Source: DASWHD01 sp036393335 (lineage in GTDB: Bacteria; CG2-30-53-67; CG2-30-70-394). Taken from it: a DNA stretch of 20,504 nt. The notes beneath the pieces were generated by a model. That model saw only the letters and a program-made list of their open reading frames with translations, was not told the origin of the DNA and ran no database searches. The translations under genes were made by a program, and so were the position numbers. Numbering within the stretch: position 1 is the stretch's first letter; the number at the start of each line of letters is the position of its first letter. The stretch spans positions 1-20,504 of the forward strand of contig DASWHD010000167.1 in the NCBI GenBank assembly GCA_036393335.1. The letters run 5' to 3'. This document shows, piece after piece, positions 9,083 through 16,020 of the stretch.

Positions 9083-9328
9083 CCCGCATTTCTCACCATG
9101 AATCTGCTGCGCCCGCGCAACTGCCCTGCCTGCCGGCAGGCAGGCCGCATCTCCTGGCCGGGGCCTCGTCCGAGTCCTCGACAGGAGGTAGGAGCCGGTT
9201 TCACCGGCGATCCGCGCAACAGGCCCTGCGGGCCTGGGTCGCCGAAGGGATTCGGCTCCTACCGCGGGCCGGCCAGGAGATGCGGGCAGTTGCGCGGTCT
9301 CGCCACGATCCCTGGTGAGAAATGCGGG
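9083..9328. repeat. Large imperfect palindrome with REPIN-like core, copy 1
   Basis: This 246-bp element has perfect 16-bp inverted ends, CCCGCATTTCTCACCA (9083-9098) and its complement (9313-9328). The arms pair further inward (CGCATCTCCTGGCCGG against its complement near 9263-9285). The core (9188-9262) is an inverted pair of REP-like units: GTAGGAGCCG at 9188-9197 and CGGCTCCTAC at 9253-9262, each followed by an inner GGCGA/TCGCC arm, around a central CAGGCCC-TGC-GGGCCTG hairpin. A 91-bp stretch (9188-9278) is identical to copy 2 at 10947-11037. The right end touches the stop codon of cysM. The left end lies 43 bp before the start of the signalling operon, so it sits between two genes on the same strand. 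No transposase is nearby. GTAG-headed REP doublets are known gammaproteobacterial features mobilised by RAYT proteins; the outer arms go beyond the usual REPIN. Confidence 0.85.
9125..9144. repeat. Perfect 20-bp palindrome inside copy 1
   Basis: The sequence CCTGCCTGCC followed by GGCAGGCAGG is a perfect self-complementary 20-mer. It lies in the left arm of copy 1. Neither the right arm of the same element nor copy 2 has it, and it accounts for most of the 22-bp length difference between copies. Confidence 0.8.
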
Positions 9329-10225
9329 CTAGCCGTCCACGAATAGATCGGTGGACAGGTAGCGGTCGCCGCGGTCGCAGAGAATGGTGACCACGACGCC
9401 CTCTGCGAGGCCGGCCGCGACCCGCAGGGCACCGGCCACGGCGCCGCCGCTGGACATCCCGACCAGCACCCCCATCGCGCGGGCCAGGCGCCGGGTCATC
9501 GCCACCGCATCGTCCCGGGAGATGTCGAGGATGGCGTCGACGCGTTGCGGCTCGAAGATCTTCGGCAGGTACTCCTTGGGCCAGCGACGGATGCCGGGGA
9601 TCTGACTCCCTTCGTCGGGTTGCAACCCGACGATCTGGATCGCCGGGTTCTGCTCCTTGAGAAACCGCGAGTTGCCCATGATGGTGCCGGTGGTCCCCAT
9701 GGCCGAGACGAAGTGCGTGACCCTCCCCGCCGTCTGGCGCCAGATCTCCGGGCCGGTGGTGCGGTAGTGGGCGAGCCAGTTGTCGGCATTGCCAAACTGA
9801 TCGAGCTGCACCCCCTCGCCGGCGGCCACCATGGCCGCGGCGCGGTCGATCGCCCCCTCCATGCTGTCCGCCCCGGGGGTGAGGACGAAATCGGCGCCGT
9901 AGGCCGCCATCGCGGCGCGCCGCTCCACGGTCATGGTGTCCGGCATCACCAGGGTCATCCGATAACCGCGGCTCGCGGCGATCATCGCCAGGGCGATCCC
10001 GGTGTTGCCAGAGGTGGCCTCGATGATGCGATCGCCGGGGCGGATCTCCCCCCGCGCCTCCGCGCCGCGAATCATCGCCAGGGCGGCCCGGTCCTTCACC
10101 GAGCCTCCGGGGTTGTTGCCCTCCAACTTGGCGAGGACCACCACCCGGCGACCCTTCACCTCCCCCAACAAGGGAGACAACTCGATGACGGGGGTGTTGC
10201 CGATCAGCTCTTCAAGACTCGCCAT
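9329..10225 (-). CDS. cysM: Cysteine synthase B (O-acetylserine sulfhydrylase, CysM type)
   Basis: This is a 298-residue PLP-dependent enzyme that makes L-cysteine from O-acetylserine and sulfide; CysM enzymes also accept thiosulfate, giving S-sulfocysteine. The Schiff-base lysine is Lys44 in GGSVKDRAAL. The substrate-binding loop is TSGNTG (71-76), the phosphate-binding loop GTTGT (177-181), and SSGGA lies at 258-262. The EGSQIPGIRRWP segment and the C-terminal CDRGDRYLS are hallmarks of CysM rather than CysK. Length matches E. coli CysM (303). The ATG has a strong AAGGAAGAGG Shine-Dalgarno sequence. It is divergent from the usp gene. Its stop codon directly abuts palindrome copy 1, which may act as an mRNA 3'-end hairpin. 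No cys regulon genes are next to it. Confidence 0.96.
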   Translation of the reverse strand: MASLEELIGNTPVIELSPLLGEVKGRRVVVLAKLEGNNPGGSVKDRAALAMIRGAEARGEIRPGDRIIEATSGNTGIALAMIAASRGYRMTLVMPDTMTVERRAAMAAYGADFVLTPGADSMEGAIDRAAAMVAAGEGVQLDQFGNADNWLAHYRTTGPEIWRQTAGRVTHFVSAMGTTGTIMGNSRFLKEQNPAIQIVGLQPDEGSQIPGIRRWPKEYLPKIFEPQRVDAILDISRDDAVAMTRRLARAMGVLVGMSSGGAVAGALRVAAGLAEGVVVTILCDRGDRYLSTDLFVDG

Positions 10226-10401
10226 GGCCTCTTCCTTTGCGCGTGCAGACTCCCCCGACTCGCGGCGTCGAGACGGCGTGGCGGCAACAGACTACCCTGC
10301 ACCCATGACCTCCCCCAAGGGCCGTCGACGCGGCACTTCGGCCTGGTGGTTACGACCCGGCGAGGGGCTGACGCGGCCTCCCTTGATAAAGTAAAAATGG
10401 T
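10226..10401. promoter_or_regulatory. Divergent cysM/usp intergenic region
   Basis: This 176-bp gap separates two divergent starts and must hold both promoters unless they are expressed by read-through. On the cysM side only the Shine-Dalgarno sequence next to the ATG is evident. On the usp side an A/T-rich patch (TTGATAAAGTAAAAATGG, from about 10384) sits just before the start, which would leave a very short leader if it is the -10 region. No clear -35 or operator pair was found. Confidence 0.35.
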
Positions 10402-10863
10402 GTGCCCATGGACCGCCCCCTTTGGCTCGTCGCGACTGATTTTTCCCCTGGGGCCAACGCCGCATTCCGCACGGCGGTGGCGATGGCCGAGGTGTTCGGG
10501 GCGCGGCTGCTGGTGCTCCACGTGGTCCTCGATCTCAAGCGCCTGCCGGGTTTTTTTGTCACCAAGCAGCCCATCGACACGCTGCAACACGAGTTGGAGG
10601 AGGAAGCGGCGAAGAAGCTCGCCGATCTCCTCGCTACCGCGCGCGGCCAGGGGATCCAGACCCGTGTCGAGCTGCTGCGCGGGACCCCCGTGCCCGCCCT
10701 GCTCAAGGCCGCCCACGACGCAGGGGCGACGATGATCATCGTGGGTCAGGCCGCGGCGGACAAGGCGGGCCGCCAGCTCTGTGGCGGCTCCACGGCCGGC
10801 GGGCTCTTCCGCCACCCCCCGTGTCCCGTACTGGTGGTGCCGCCGCCCGCCGGCGAAACTTGA
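10402..10863 (+). CDS. Universal stress protein (UspA family)
   Basis: This 153-residue single-domain protein begins MPMDRPLWLVATDFSPGANAAF, the usual UspA first strand with Asp and Ser/Asn-rich loop. Other family landmarks are a LLVLHVV strand, a central helix, and a C-terminal VGQ...RHPPCPVLVVP segment. The nucleotide-binding signature of ATP-binding Usps (GxxG, nine residues, GS) is degenerate: the second Gly is Ala and the GS position reads GG. ATP binding is therefore uncertain. Usps are cytoplasmic stress-response proteins whose partners vary. The assigned start is GTG 10402; an ATG two codons later (10408) is equally likely. No strong Shine-Dalgarno sequence precedes either. It diverges from cysM, and its TGA directly abuts palindrome copy 2. 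Confidence 0.88.
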   Translation: MPMDRPLWLVATDFSPGANAAFRTAVAMAEVFGARLLVLHVVLDLKRLPGFFVTKQPIDTLQHELEEEAAKKLADLLATARGQGIQTRVELLRGTPVPALLKAAHDAGATMIIVGQAAADKAGRQLCGGSTAGGLFRHPPCPVLVVPPPAGET

Positions 10864-11087
10864 CCCGCATTTCCACCACGAATTTGCTGCGACCGCACAA
10901 CCGCCCGGATCTCCTGGCCGGGTCCTCGTCCGAGTCCTCAACAGGGGTAGGAGCCGGTTTCACCGGCGATCCGCGCAACAGGCCCTGCGGGCCTGGGTCG
11001 CCGAAGGGATTCGGCTCCTACCGCGGGCCGGCCAGGATCTCCGGCCATTGGCACGGGCTCGCGACGATTCCTGGTGAGAAATGCGGG
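10864..11087. repeat. Large imperfect palindrome with REPIN-like core, copy 2
   Basis: This 224-bp element has CCCGCATTT at the left end (10864) and AAATGCGGG at the right end (11087). The REP-like inverted pair GTAGGAGCCG (10947-10956) and CGGCTCCTAC (11012-11021) lies in the core. Bases 10947-11037 are identical to copy 1, while the outer arms have diverged from it. Within the left arm GGATCTCCTGGCCGG pairs approximately with the right arm. The first base follows the usp stop codon directly. The element sits between the convergent 3' ends of usp and wecB, with 19 bp left before the wecB stop, so it could serve as a two-way mRNA terminator or stabiliser. Confidence 0.85.
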
Positions 11088-11106
11088 TTGATCCGCACGA
11101 CGCGTG

Positions 11107-12261
11107 TCATGCCGCGTCGCGGGCGAGAATGTCCACGATGCGCTCGGCGGCATGGCCGTCCCACAGCTCCGGCATGCAGGGCTCCCAGTGCCGGCCGAGG
11201 GCGTCCCGCGCCGCCGCGATGATGCGCGCCGGGTCGGTGCCGACGATGCGGTTCGTACCCTGCTCGCAGGTGACCGGACGCTCGGTATTCTCCCGCAGGG
11301 TGATACACGGCACACCCAGCACCGTGGTCTCCTCTTGCAGCCCTCCCGAGTCGGTGAGCACGACGCGTGCGTTGGCGACCAGATGGAGGAAATCGAGGTA
11401 GCCGAGGGGTTGCACGGGGTGGATGCCCTGCCCTGCCGCCCCCGGGCTGGCGCCGCCAGCGTCCAGGAGATGGCCGTGACCAAACTGCTCCACCCGTTTG
11501 GCGGTGCGCGGATGGATGGGAAAGACGAGGGGGATCTGCGTGGCGATCTCCCCGAGCGCCGCCAAGAGCGATCCCAGGCACTCCGCATGATCGACGTTGC
11601 TGGGCCGGTGCAAGGTGACCACGCCGTACGGCGGCACACTCCCGGGATCCGTGCCGTCCACGAAGCCGAGATCACGCAGGATCGTGGAGCCGGCCGCGCG
11701 CTGCCGGTGTTGCAGGAGGGTGTCGATCATCACGTTGCCGACGAAGTGGATGCGCGCCGGGTCGACGCCCTCGGCACGGAGATTGGCGTTGGCGGAGGGC
11801 TCGGTGGTGAACAGCAGATCGCTGATGCGGTCCGTGAGGATGCGGTTGATCTCCTCCGGCATCGCCCGGTCGAAGCTGCGCAGCCCTGCCTCGACGTGGG
11901 CGATCTTGATCCCGAGCTTGGCCGCCACCAGGGCACAGGCGATCGTGGAGTTGACGTCACCCACCACCACCACGACGGCGGGACGCTTTGCCAAACAAAC
12001 AGGCTCGAATCGGCGGATGATCTCGGCGGTCTGGACCGCGTGCGACGCGGAGCCGACCTCTAAGTCCACGTCCGGCCGCGGGATGGCGAGCTCCTCGAAG
12101 AACAGCCGCGACATGCGCTCGTCGTAGTGTTGGCCGGTGTGAACCAAGAGCGCATCGATCCGCGGATCCCCCTCGACCGCCGCCATGATCGGGGCGATCT
12201 TCATGAAGTTGGGACGGGCGCCCGCCACCAACACGACCCTTACCGGCTTCACTGAAATCAC
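11107..12261 (-). CDS. wecB: UDP-N-acetylglucosamine 2-epimerase, non-hydrolysing
   Basis: This enzyme of about 384 residues (E. coli WecB is 376) interconverts UDP-GlcNAc and UDP-ManNAc, supplying ManNAc-type sugars for surface polysaccharide. Visible family motifs are GARPNFMK (14-21), HTGQHYDERM (41-50), GDVNST, HVEAGLRSFDRAMPEEINR, TLHRPSN and TDSGGLQEE with TERPVT near the C-terminus. These include the Asp, two Glu and His equivalents of the catalytic residues. I place the start at GTG 12259-12261, which overlaps the upstream ATPase stop (GTGA); a GTG at 12250-12252 is an alternative. The frame stays open further upstream, but that extension is low-complexity and overlaps the ATPase gene. 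It is the last gene of the EPS operon, as in XrtA-type loci where wecB follows the ATPase. Confidence 0.93.
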   Translation of the reverse strand: MISVKPVRVVLVAGARPNFMKIAPIMAAVEGDPRIDALLVHTGQHYDERMSRLFFEELAIPRPDVDLEVGSASHAVQTAEIIRRFEPVCLAKRPAVVVVVGDVNSTIACALVAAKLGIKIAHVEAGLRSFDRAMPEEINRILTDRISDLLFTTEPSANANLRAEGVDPARIHFVGNVMIDTLLQHRQRAAGSTILRDLGFVDGTDPGSVPPYGVVTLHRPSNVDHAECLGSLLAALGEIATQIPLVFPIHPRTAKRVEQFGHGHLLDAGGASPGAAGQGIHPVQPLGYLDFLHLVANARVVLTDSGGLQEETTVLGVPCITLRENTERPVTCEQGTNRIVGTDPARIIAAARDALGRHWEPCMPELWDGHAAERIVDILARDAA

Positions 12262-13334
12262 AACCACGACCACTTCTTGGGATGGGGAGTGGCCGCCACC
12301 GGAGCCCCGTCGCTCAGTCGCTTCAGGTGGTGCTCCACACGCCGTAGCAGGTCCCGGATCTGCTCTTGTGCTTCCGCGAAGCGCTCGTCGGCGCGCCGAT
12401 CCACCTCCTCCAATCGCTCGATGCACCGGGTTAAGCGTTCCAGGAGCGCCAGCAAGACCGGATCCGTTGCACCGGACGCCGCCGTCGCCACCACTGTGGT
12501 ATGTCCCACCTCCCCGGGCTGGATCTCGCCCTCCGCCTGCTGCTCGTGGATCACCTCCTGCAGGAGGGTACGGCTGACGCGCGGCACATCCTCTGCGAAC
12601 GCCGCGAGCAAGGCGGCGTCGGCGAGCTTGTTGATCAGGCGCGGGACGCCTCGAGTGTGCTGGTAGATCAGGGGATAGGTATCGGCATCGAATAGGTCGT
12701 CCCGCGGCGCCCCTGCCTTGGCCAGGCGAAATCGCACGTACTCCCCGACCTCGGCCTCGTCCAGGGCCATGAGGTGGTAGGTCACCCCGACCCGTTGTCG
12801 GAGTTGCTCCAGCGCCGGCTGCCCGAGGGTCTGTCGCAACCCGGGCTGGCCGGCGAGGATGATCTGCAGGAGGGGCTGTTGGCCGGTCTCCAGATTTGCC
12901 AGCAGGCGGATCTGCTCCAGGACGTCGGGTGCCAAATTCTGCGCCTCGTCGACCATCAGCACGACCCGCCGGCCGGCGTGATGCTCCGCGAGCAGAAAGT
13001 CGTACAGGGCGTAGAGGCGCTCGGAATCGCCCTCCGCCTGCGCCTCGACCTCGAACTCGGTGAGAATGAGATCCAGAAACTCGCTCTTGTTCAGGTTGGT
13101 GTGAAAGACGAATGCGACGTTGACCGCCTCCGGCAGCCGGCCGAGGACGTAGTTCAGAAGGGTCGTCTTGCCGGCCCCGATCTCGCCGATCAGGACGACG
13201 AACCCCTTGCGCTCGACCAACCCGTACTGGAGAGTCGCCAAGGCCTTGTCGTGCTTCGGGCTGAGATAGAGGTAGTCCGGGTTGGCCTGGAGACGAAAGG
13301 GGTTTTCCCGCAGGCCGAAGTGCCGCTCATACAT
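12258..13334 (-). CDS. ExeA-like ATPase of XrtA/PEP-CTERM exopolysaccharide loci
   Basis: This is a 358-residue AAA ATPase. The N-terminus MYERHFGLRENPFRLQANP is typical of the ExeA/GspA-like ATPases found in exosortase-associated EPS loci. Walker A is GEIGAGKT (50-57), Walker B is VVLMVDEAQ (124-132), and a sensor-like RQRVGVTYHLMAL segment follows at about 179-191. The region to about 262 is the ATPase core. Residues 293-341 form a charged helical, probably coiled-coil, tail with many Glu and Arg. No membrane segment is visible. Its exact function in these loci is unproven; an assembly or export role coupled to the Wzz/tyrosine-kinase pair is the usual assumption. It follows the kinase-like gene after 12 bp and overlaps wecB by 4 bp. 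Confidence 0.85.
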   Translation of the reverse strand: MYERHFGLRENPFRLQANPDYLYLSPKHDKALATLQYGLVERKGFVVLIGEIGAGKTTLLNYVLGRLPEAVNVAFVFHTNLNKSEFLDLILTEFEVEAQAEGDSERLYALYDFLLAEHHAGRRVVLMVDEAQNLAPDVLEQIRLLANLETGQQPLLQIILAGQPGLRQTLGQPALEQLRQRVGVTYHLMALDEAEVGEYVRFRLAKAGAPRDDLFDADTYPLIYQHTRGVPRLINKLADAALLAAFAEDVPRVSRTLLQEVIHEQQAEGEIQPGEVGHTTVVATAASGATDPVLLALLERLTRCIERLEEVDRRADERFAEAQEQIRDLLRRVEHHLKRLSDGAPVAATPHPKKWSWL

Positions 13335-13346
13335 GGCCGATGCCCA

Positions 13347-14141
13347 TCACTCGCCTGGCACTTCCACACTGGCCGTGAGCACGATACCGAGAAGCTTTTC
13401 CGCCGGCAGCGCCGCCACCGCCTCGGTGACGGCCGTGCTCTTGGTCCAGCCGTCGCGCACCACCAGCAGAATACGGTCGACCCACTGGGAGAGGATGAGC
13501 GGATCGGCGGCCACGCTCATCGCCGGCGTGTCGAGGAGGATACACCGGTCGGCATAGCGTCCCTTGAGCTCGGCGATAAAGTCGCGCGTGTGCATCGAAT
13601 CGAGGAGCTCCGCCGAGTTGCCCCGATGGCCGCAACCCGGCAACAGGCTCAGCTTGCCGATCGAGGTGTGCAGCAGCAGGTCGGCGATCTCCGCGTTGCC
13701 TTCGAGATAGTCGCCCAGGCCCTTCTCGGGCCGCAGGCCGAGCGTTTGGGCGACACTCGGGCTCCGGAGGTCGGCATCGACTAGCAATACGGTCTGGTCC
13801 ATCTCCCGAGCCATGGAGATCGCGAGGTTCAAGACCGTCAATGTGCGGCCATCACCCGCCTCGGGGCTGCACACCATGAAGACCCTGTCTCCGGTATTGC
13901 GCATGTGGGTGTGCACCTGGGTGCGCAACTTGCGGAACTGCTCGGCGACGGGGTGTTCGTCGAGAAAGGCCACCAGACGCCGCTTCGACGCCCCATCCAG
14001 GTTCACCTCCACCCTGGGGCTGCGCTGCTGATGCAGATCGCCGGCGGTCTCGACCCCCACCGGGACGGTGATACCCACCGTGAAGCCGGTGGTGCCGTCC
14101 CCTTGCTGAGCCTTCTCCAGGGCCTTTCGCAAACGACTCAT
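13347..14141 (-). CDS. CpsD/BY-kinase-like ATPase of EPS locus, with altered Walker A and no tyrosine tail
   Basis: This 264-residue protein of the MinD-like BY-kinase family (XrtA-associated tyrosine autokinase type) starts MSRLRKALEKAQ. ATG 14139-14141 follows GGAGGG at 4 nt, so I reject the longer upstream frame. Recognisable are the EQFRKLRTQ activator-type segment (68-76), Walker A' LLVDADLRSPS (119-129; Asp122, Asp124) and Walker B ILLDTPA (201-207; Asp204). Two things are odd. The Walker A loop reads SPEAGDGRT (92-100), with Arg99 where the family has the catalytic Lys, and the codon is CGC. The C-terminus (ends VEVPGE) has no tyrosine cluster; the last Tyr is Tyr196. It may regulate the Wzz partner by nucleotide binding alone, or be a pseudokinase. 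It follows the Wzz gene after 26 bp. Confidence 0.85.
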   Translation of the reverse strand: MSRLRKALEKAQQGDGTTGFTVGITVPVGVETAGDLHQQRSPRVEVNLDGASKRRLVAFLDEHPVAEQFRKLRTQVHTHMRNTGDRVFMVCSPEAGDGRTLTVLNLAISMAREMDQTVLLVDADLRSPSVAQTLGLRPEKGLGDYLEGNAEIADLLLHTSIGKLSLLPGCGHRGNSAELLDSMHTRDFIAELKGRYADRCILLDTPAMSVAADPLILSQWVDRILLVVRDGWTKSTAVTEAVAALPAEKLLGIVLTASVEVPGE

Positions 14142-14167
14142 GTTGCCCTCCACGGGAGTTCCATCGT

Positions 14168-15922
14168 CTACCGGCTGGCATCTACGGGCCGCTGTTCGCT
14201 CTGCTGGGCCGTGAGTTTGCCGGCGACCTGCAGCCACAAGACGTCGATCGGCTTGACGGTGAAATGCACCACCGCCACCGCGATCGCCAATAGCCCGAGC
14301 GAGGAGCCGGCCACGGCCATCCGCCGGAAGCGGCGCGCGGTAAGGTCACGGGCCGTCTGGACCGCCCCGATCACCGCCAGGACCGGCACGCCAGTTACGT
14401 GCTCCAGCTTCGTCGCCGAATGGAAGGTGGTATCGAGGGCCTCGGCGGCCGCCGCAACACCAACACCTACACCAAGCCCCAAAATAAGACCGATGAAGGT
14501 CAGGGCGAGGCGGTTGGGCTTGATCGGCTCTTCCGGGAAGATCGCCGGGTCGATGATGGCGAACCGTTCGGCCATCTGCCCCTTTTCGAGCTGGATGGAT
14601 GCCTTGGCCTCCTCGAGCTTATGCATCACCTCCTGGGAGTGCACCTCGCGGTTGGCCTTGTCCGTCAACAGCCGTCGGTACTCCGACTCTACCTTTGGGG
14701 TGGCGGCGATCTGGGTGCGCAACCTTTCCATTCCAGAATCGAGCGTCTCCACCTCCTTTTCCAGGGAGTGAATGGAGGCGTCGACCCCGTCAAGCTGGTT
14801 CTTTGTGGCGACGTAATAGGGGTCCTGCTCCAGGGCCGCATCGCTGGTGCTGCTGGCCATCTGCGGATCCAGCTCGGTGATCTGTGTCTGCAGCGCCTCC
14901 ACCTGCGCTTCCAGGGCTCGGCGTTTCGCAGAGTCCTCCTCGGCCGCCAGGCTCAGCCTCGCGGTGTGTAGCTCTTGGAGAAGCCTGTCGACTCTCTCTT
15001 GCGTCGCTGCATCCGCCGACACCTCTTCGATCTCCCGCCTAACCCTCACCACATCCGGGTGCGATTCGGAATATCGCGCCAAGAGGTTTGCCTCCTGGAG
15101 GCGCAGCTCCTTGAGCCGGCCGGTGGCATTCGCCCCCTGTCCGCGCAACACCGCCTGGCGCGTGAACATTTCCGCACCAAGCTGGCTGCGACGCGCCTTG
15201 AAGTCCTCGATCCGGGTGCCTAGCGCCGCCTTGTCGCGCTCCATCCGCTCCAAAGACTGAAGATTGAGGGGTGTCTGTTCCGGCAGCGACCCGAGGAATT
15301 TCTCCTTCAACTCGACGAGCTGGGCGTCAAGCTTCTTGAGCTCCTCCGCAACGCGGGCGCGTTCCTGCTCCAGAAACTCGGTGGAGCTCTTCGCGTGCTC
15401 CTCACGCGTCTCCAGGTTCTTCGCGAGATAGAAGGAGGCGAGGACGTTGGCCACCTGCTGAACGCGGCGCGGATCTTCGCCCCGGTACGACACCTCAAAG
15501 GCGATCGTCGCCGTCATCGGCCGCCCCGTGCGCCGGTCGACCACTTCGGTGCTGATCGGATTGAGGGCGATGTCCTCGCGAAACTGATCGACGACCTCCT
15601 CCTTGGTCTTCTTGCGTCGCTCCTTCTTATAGAGGTCGAAGCGGTCAATCAGCTCCAGCAGGTTCTGGCGGGTCATGAACTGCTGCGTGATGGTCTGGAG
15701 GCGCTGCTCCACGAAATCCGTCACCGTGGTACGGATCATATCGAGGGGAATCTGCTGTTCTTCGATCAGGATCGTGGTCTTCGCTTCGTAGACCGGTGGC
15801 AGGAGAATCGCCAACGCGACGGCGATACCGAAGACCAGCAAGAACGCGACCGAGAAGTACGCGGCCCGTCGCCTGGCGATTGCCAGAAGCTCCCCGAGGC
15901 CTACCGTTGTTGCCTGCTCCAT
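14168..15922 (-). CDS. Wzz/GNVR-type polysaccharide chain-length determinant (XrtA locus type)
   Basis: This inner-membrane protein of 584 residues sets EPS chain length together with a CpsD-like ATPase. The ATG (15920-15922) has a GGAGG Shine-Dalgarno sequence at 4 nt, so the longer upstream frame is rejected. A Wzz N-terminal domain with TM1 at about 21-42 (ending LPPVYEAKTTILIEEQQIP) is followed by a long periplasmic region. Most of that region (about 160-440) is heptad-like coiled coil rich in Glu, Arg, Leu and Gln. The conserved proline-rich motif PIKPNR is at 466-471, then TM2 at about 472-491. A third hydrophobic stretch (about 536-555) and a short polar tail follow, unlike classical two-TM Wzz. 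No kinase domain is fused; the ATPase is the next gene. Confidence 0.9.
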   Translation of the reverse strand: MEQATTVGLGELLAIARRRAAYFSVAFLLVFGIAVALAILLPPVYEAKTTILIEEQQIPLDMIRTTVTDFVEQRLQTITQQFMTRQNLLELIDRFDLYKKERRKKTKEEVVDQFREDIALNPISTEVVDRRTGRPMTATIAFEVSYRGEDPRRVQQVANVLASFYLAKNLETREEHAKSSTEFLEQERARVAEELKKLDAQLVELKEKFLGSLPEQTPLNLQSLERMERDKAALGTRIEDFKARRSQLGAEMFTRQAVLRGQGANATGRLKELRLQEANLLARYSESHPDVVRVRREIEEVSADAATQERVDRLLQELHTARLSLAAEEDSAKRRALEAQVEALQTQITELDPQMASSTSDAALEQDPYYVATKNQLDGVDASIHSLEKEVETLDSGMERLRTQIAATPKVESEYRRLLTDKANREVHSQEVMHKLEEAKASIQLEKGQMAERFAIIDPAIFPEEPIKPNRLALTFIGLILGLGVGVGVAAAAEALDTTFHSATKLEHVTGVPVLAVIGAVQTARDLTARRFRRMAVAGSSLGLLAIAVAVVHFTVKPIDVLWLQVAGKLTAQQSEQRPVDASR

Positions 15923-15955
15923 GGGTCCTCCAAACTCGCTCACCACGCAGTATTG

Positions 15956-15984
15956 GTAACACTGTAGTAAGCCATATAGGTCAA
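15956..15984 (-). promoter_or_regulatory. Weak sigma-70-like promoter candidate before the wzz-type gene
   Basis: In the 98-bp gap between the TPR lipoprotein gene and the chain-length gene, the minus strand reads TTGACC, a 17-nt spacer, then TGTTAC. The -35 match is good and the -10 match is poor. It would allow the last four EPS genes to be expressed separately from the lipoprotein gene. The gap is visibly less GC-rich than the flanking coding sequence. Confidence 0.25.
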
Positions 15985-16020
15985 AGTGTTGCCGCCGCGC
16001 TCCCCATCGACGGAAACGGG

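Noticed and set aside
9005..9346. Open frame giving a peptide similar to one near 10781-11222, resembling a small conserved protein pair
   Set aside because: The similarity is only the translation of the shared palindromic repeat core. Both frames span non-coding repeat arms and gene ends.
9083..11087. CRISPR array or composite transposon formed by the repeats
   Set aside because: There are only two copies, with two genes between them, no regular short spacers, no cas genes and no transposase. The sequence structure is that of a REP-type foldback repeat.
12262..12426. N-terminal extension of WecB
   Set aside because: The extra residues are low-complexity Gly/Arg/Ala and lie entirely inside the upstream ATPase gene. 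The family N-terminus matches a GTG start at 12261 or 12252.
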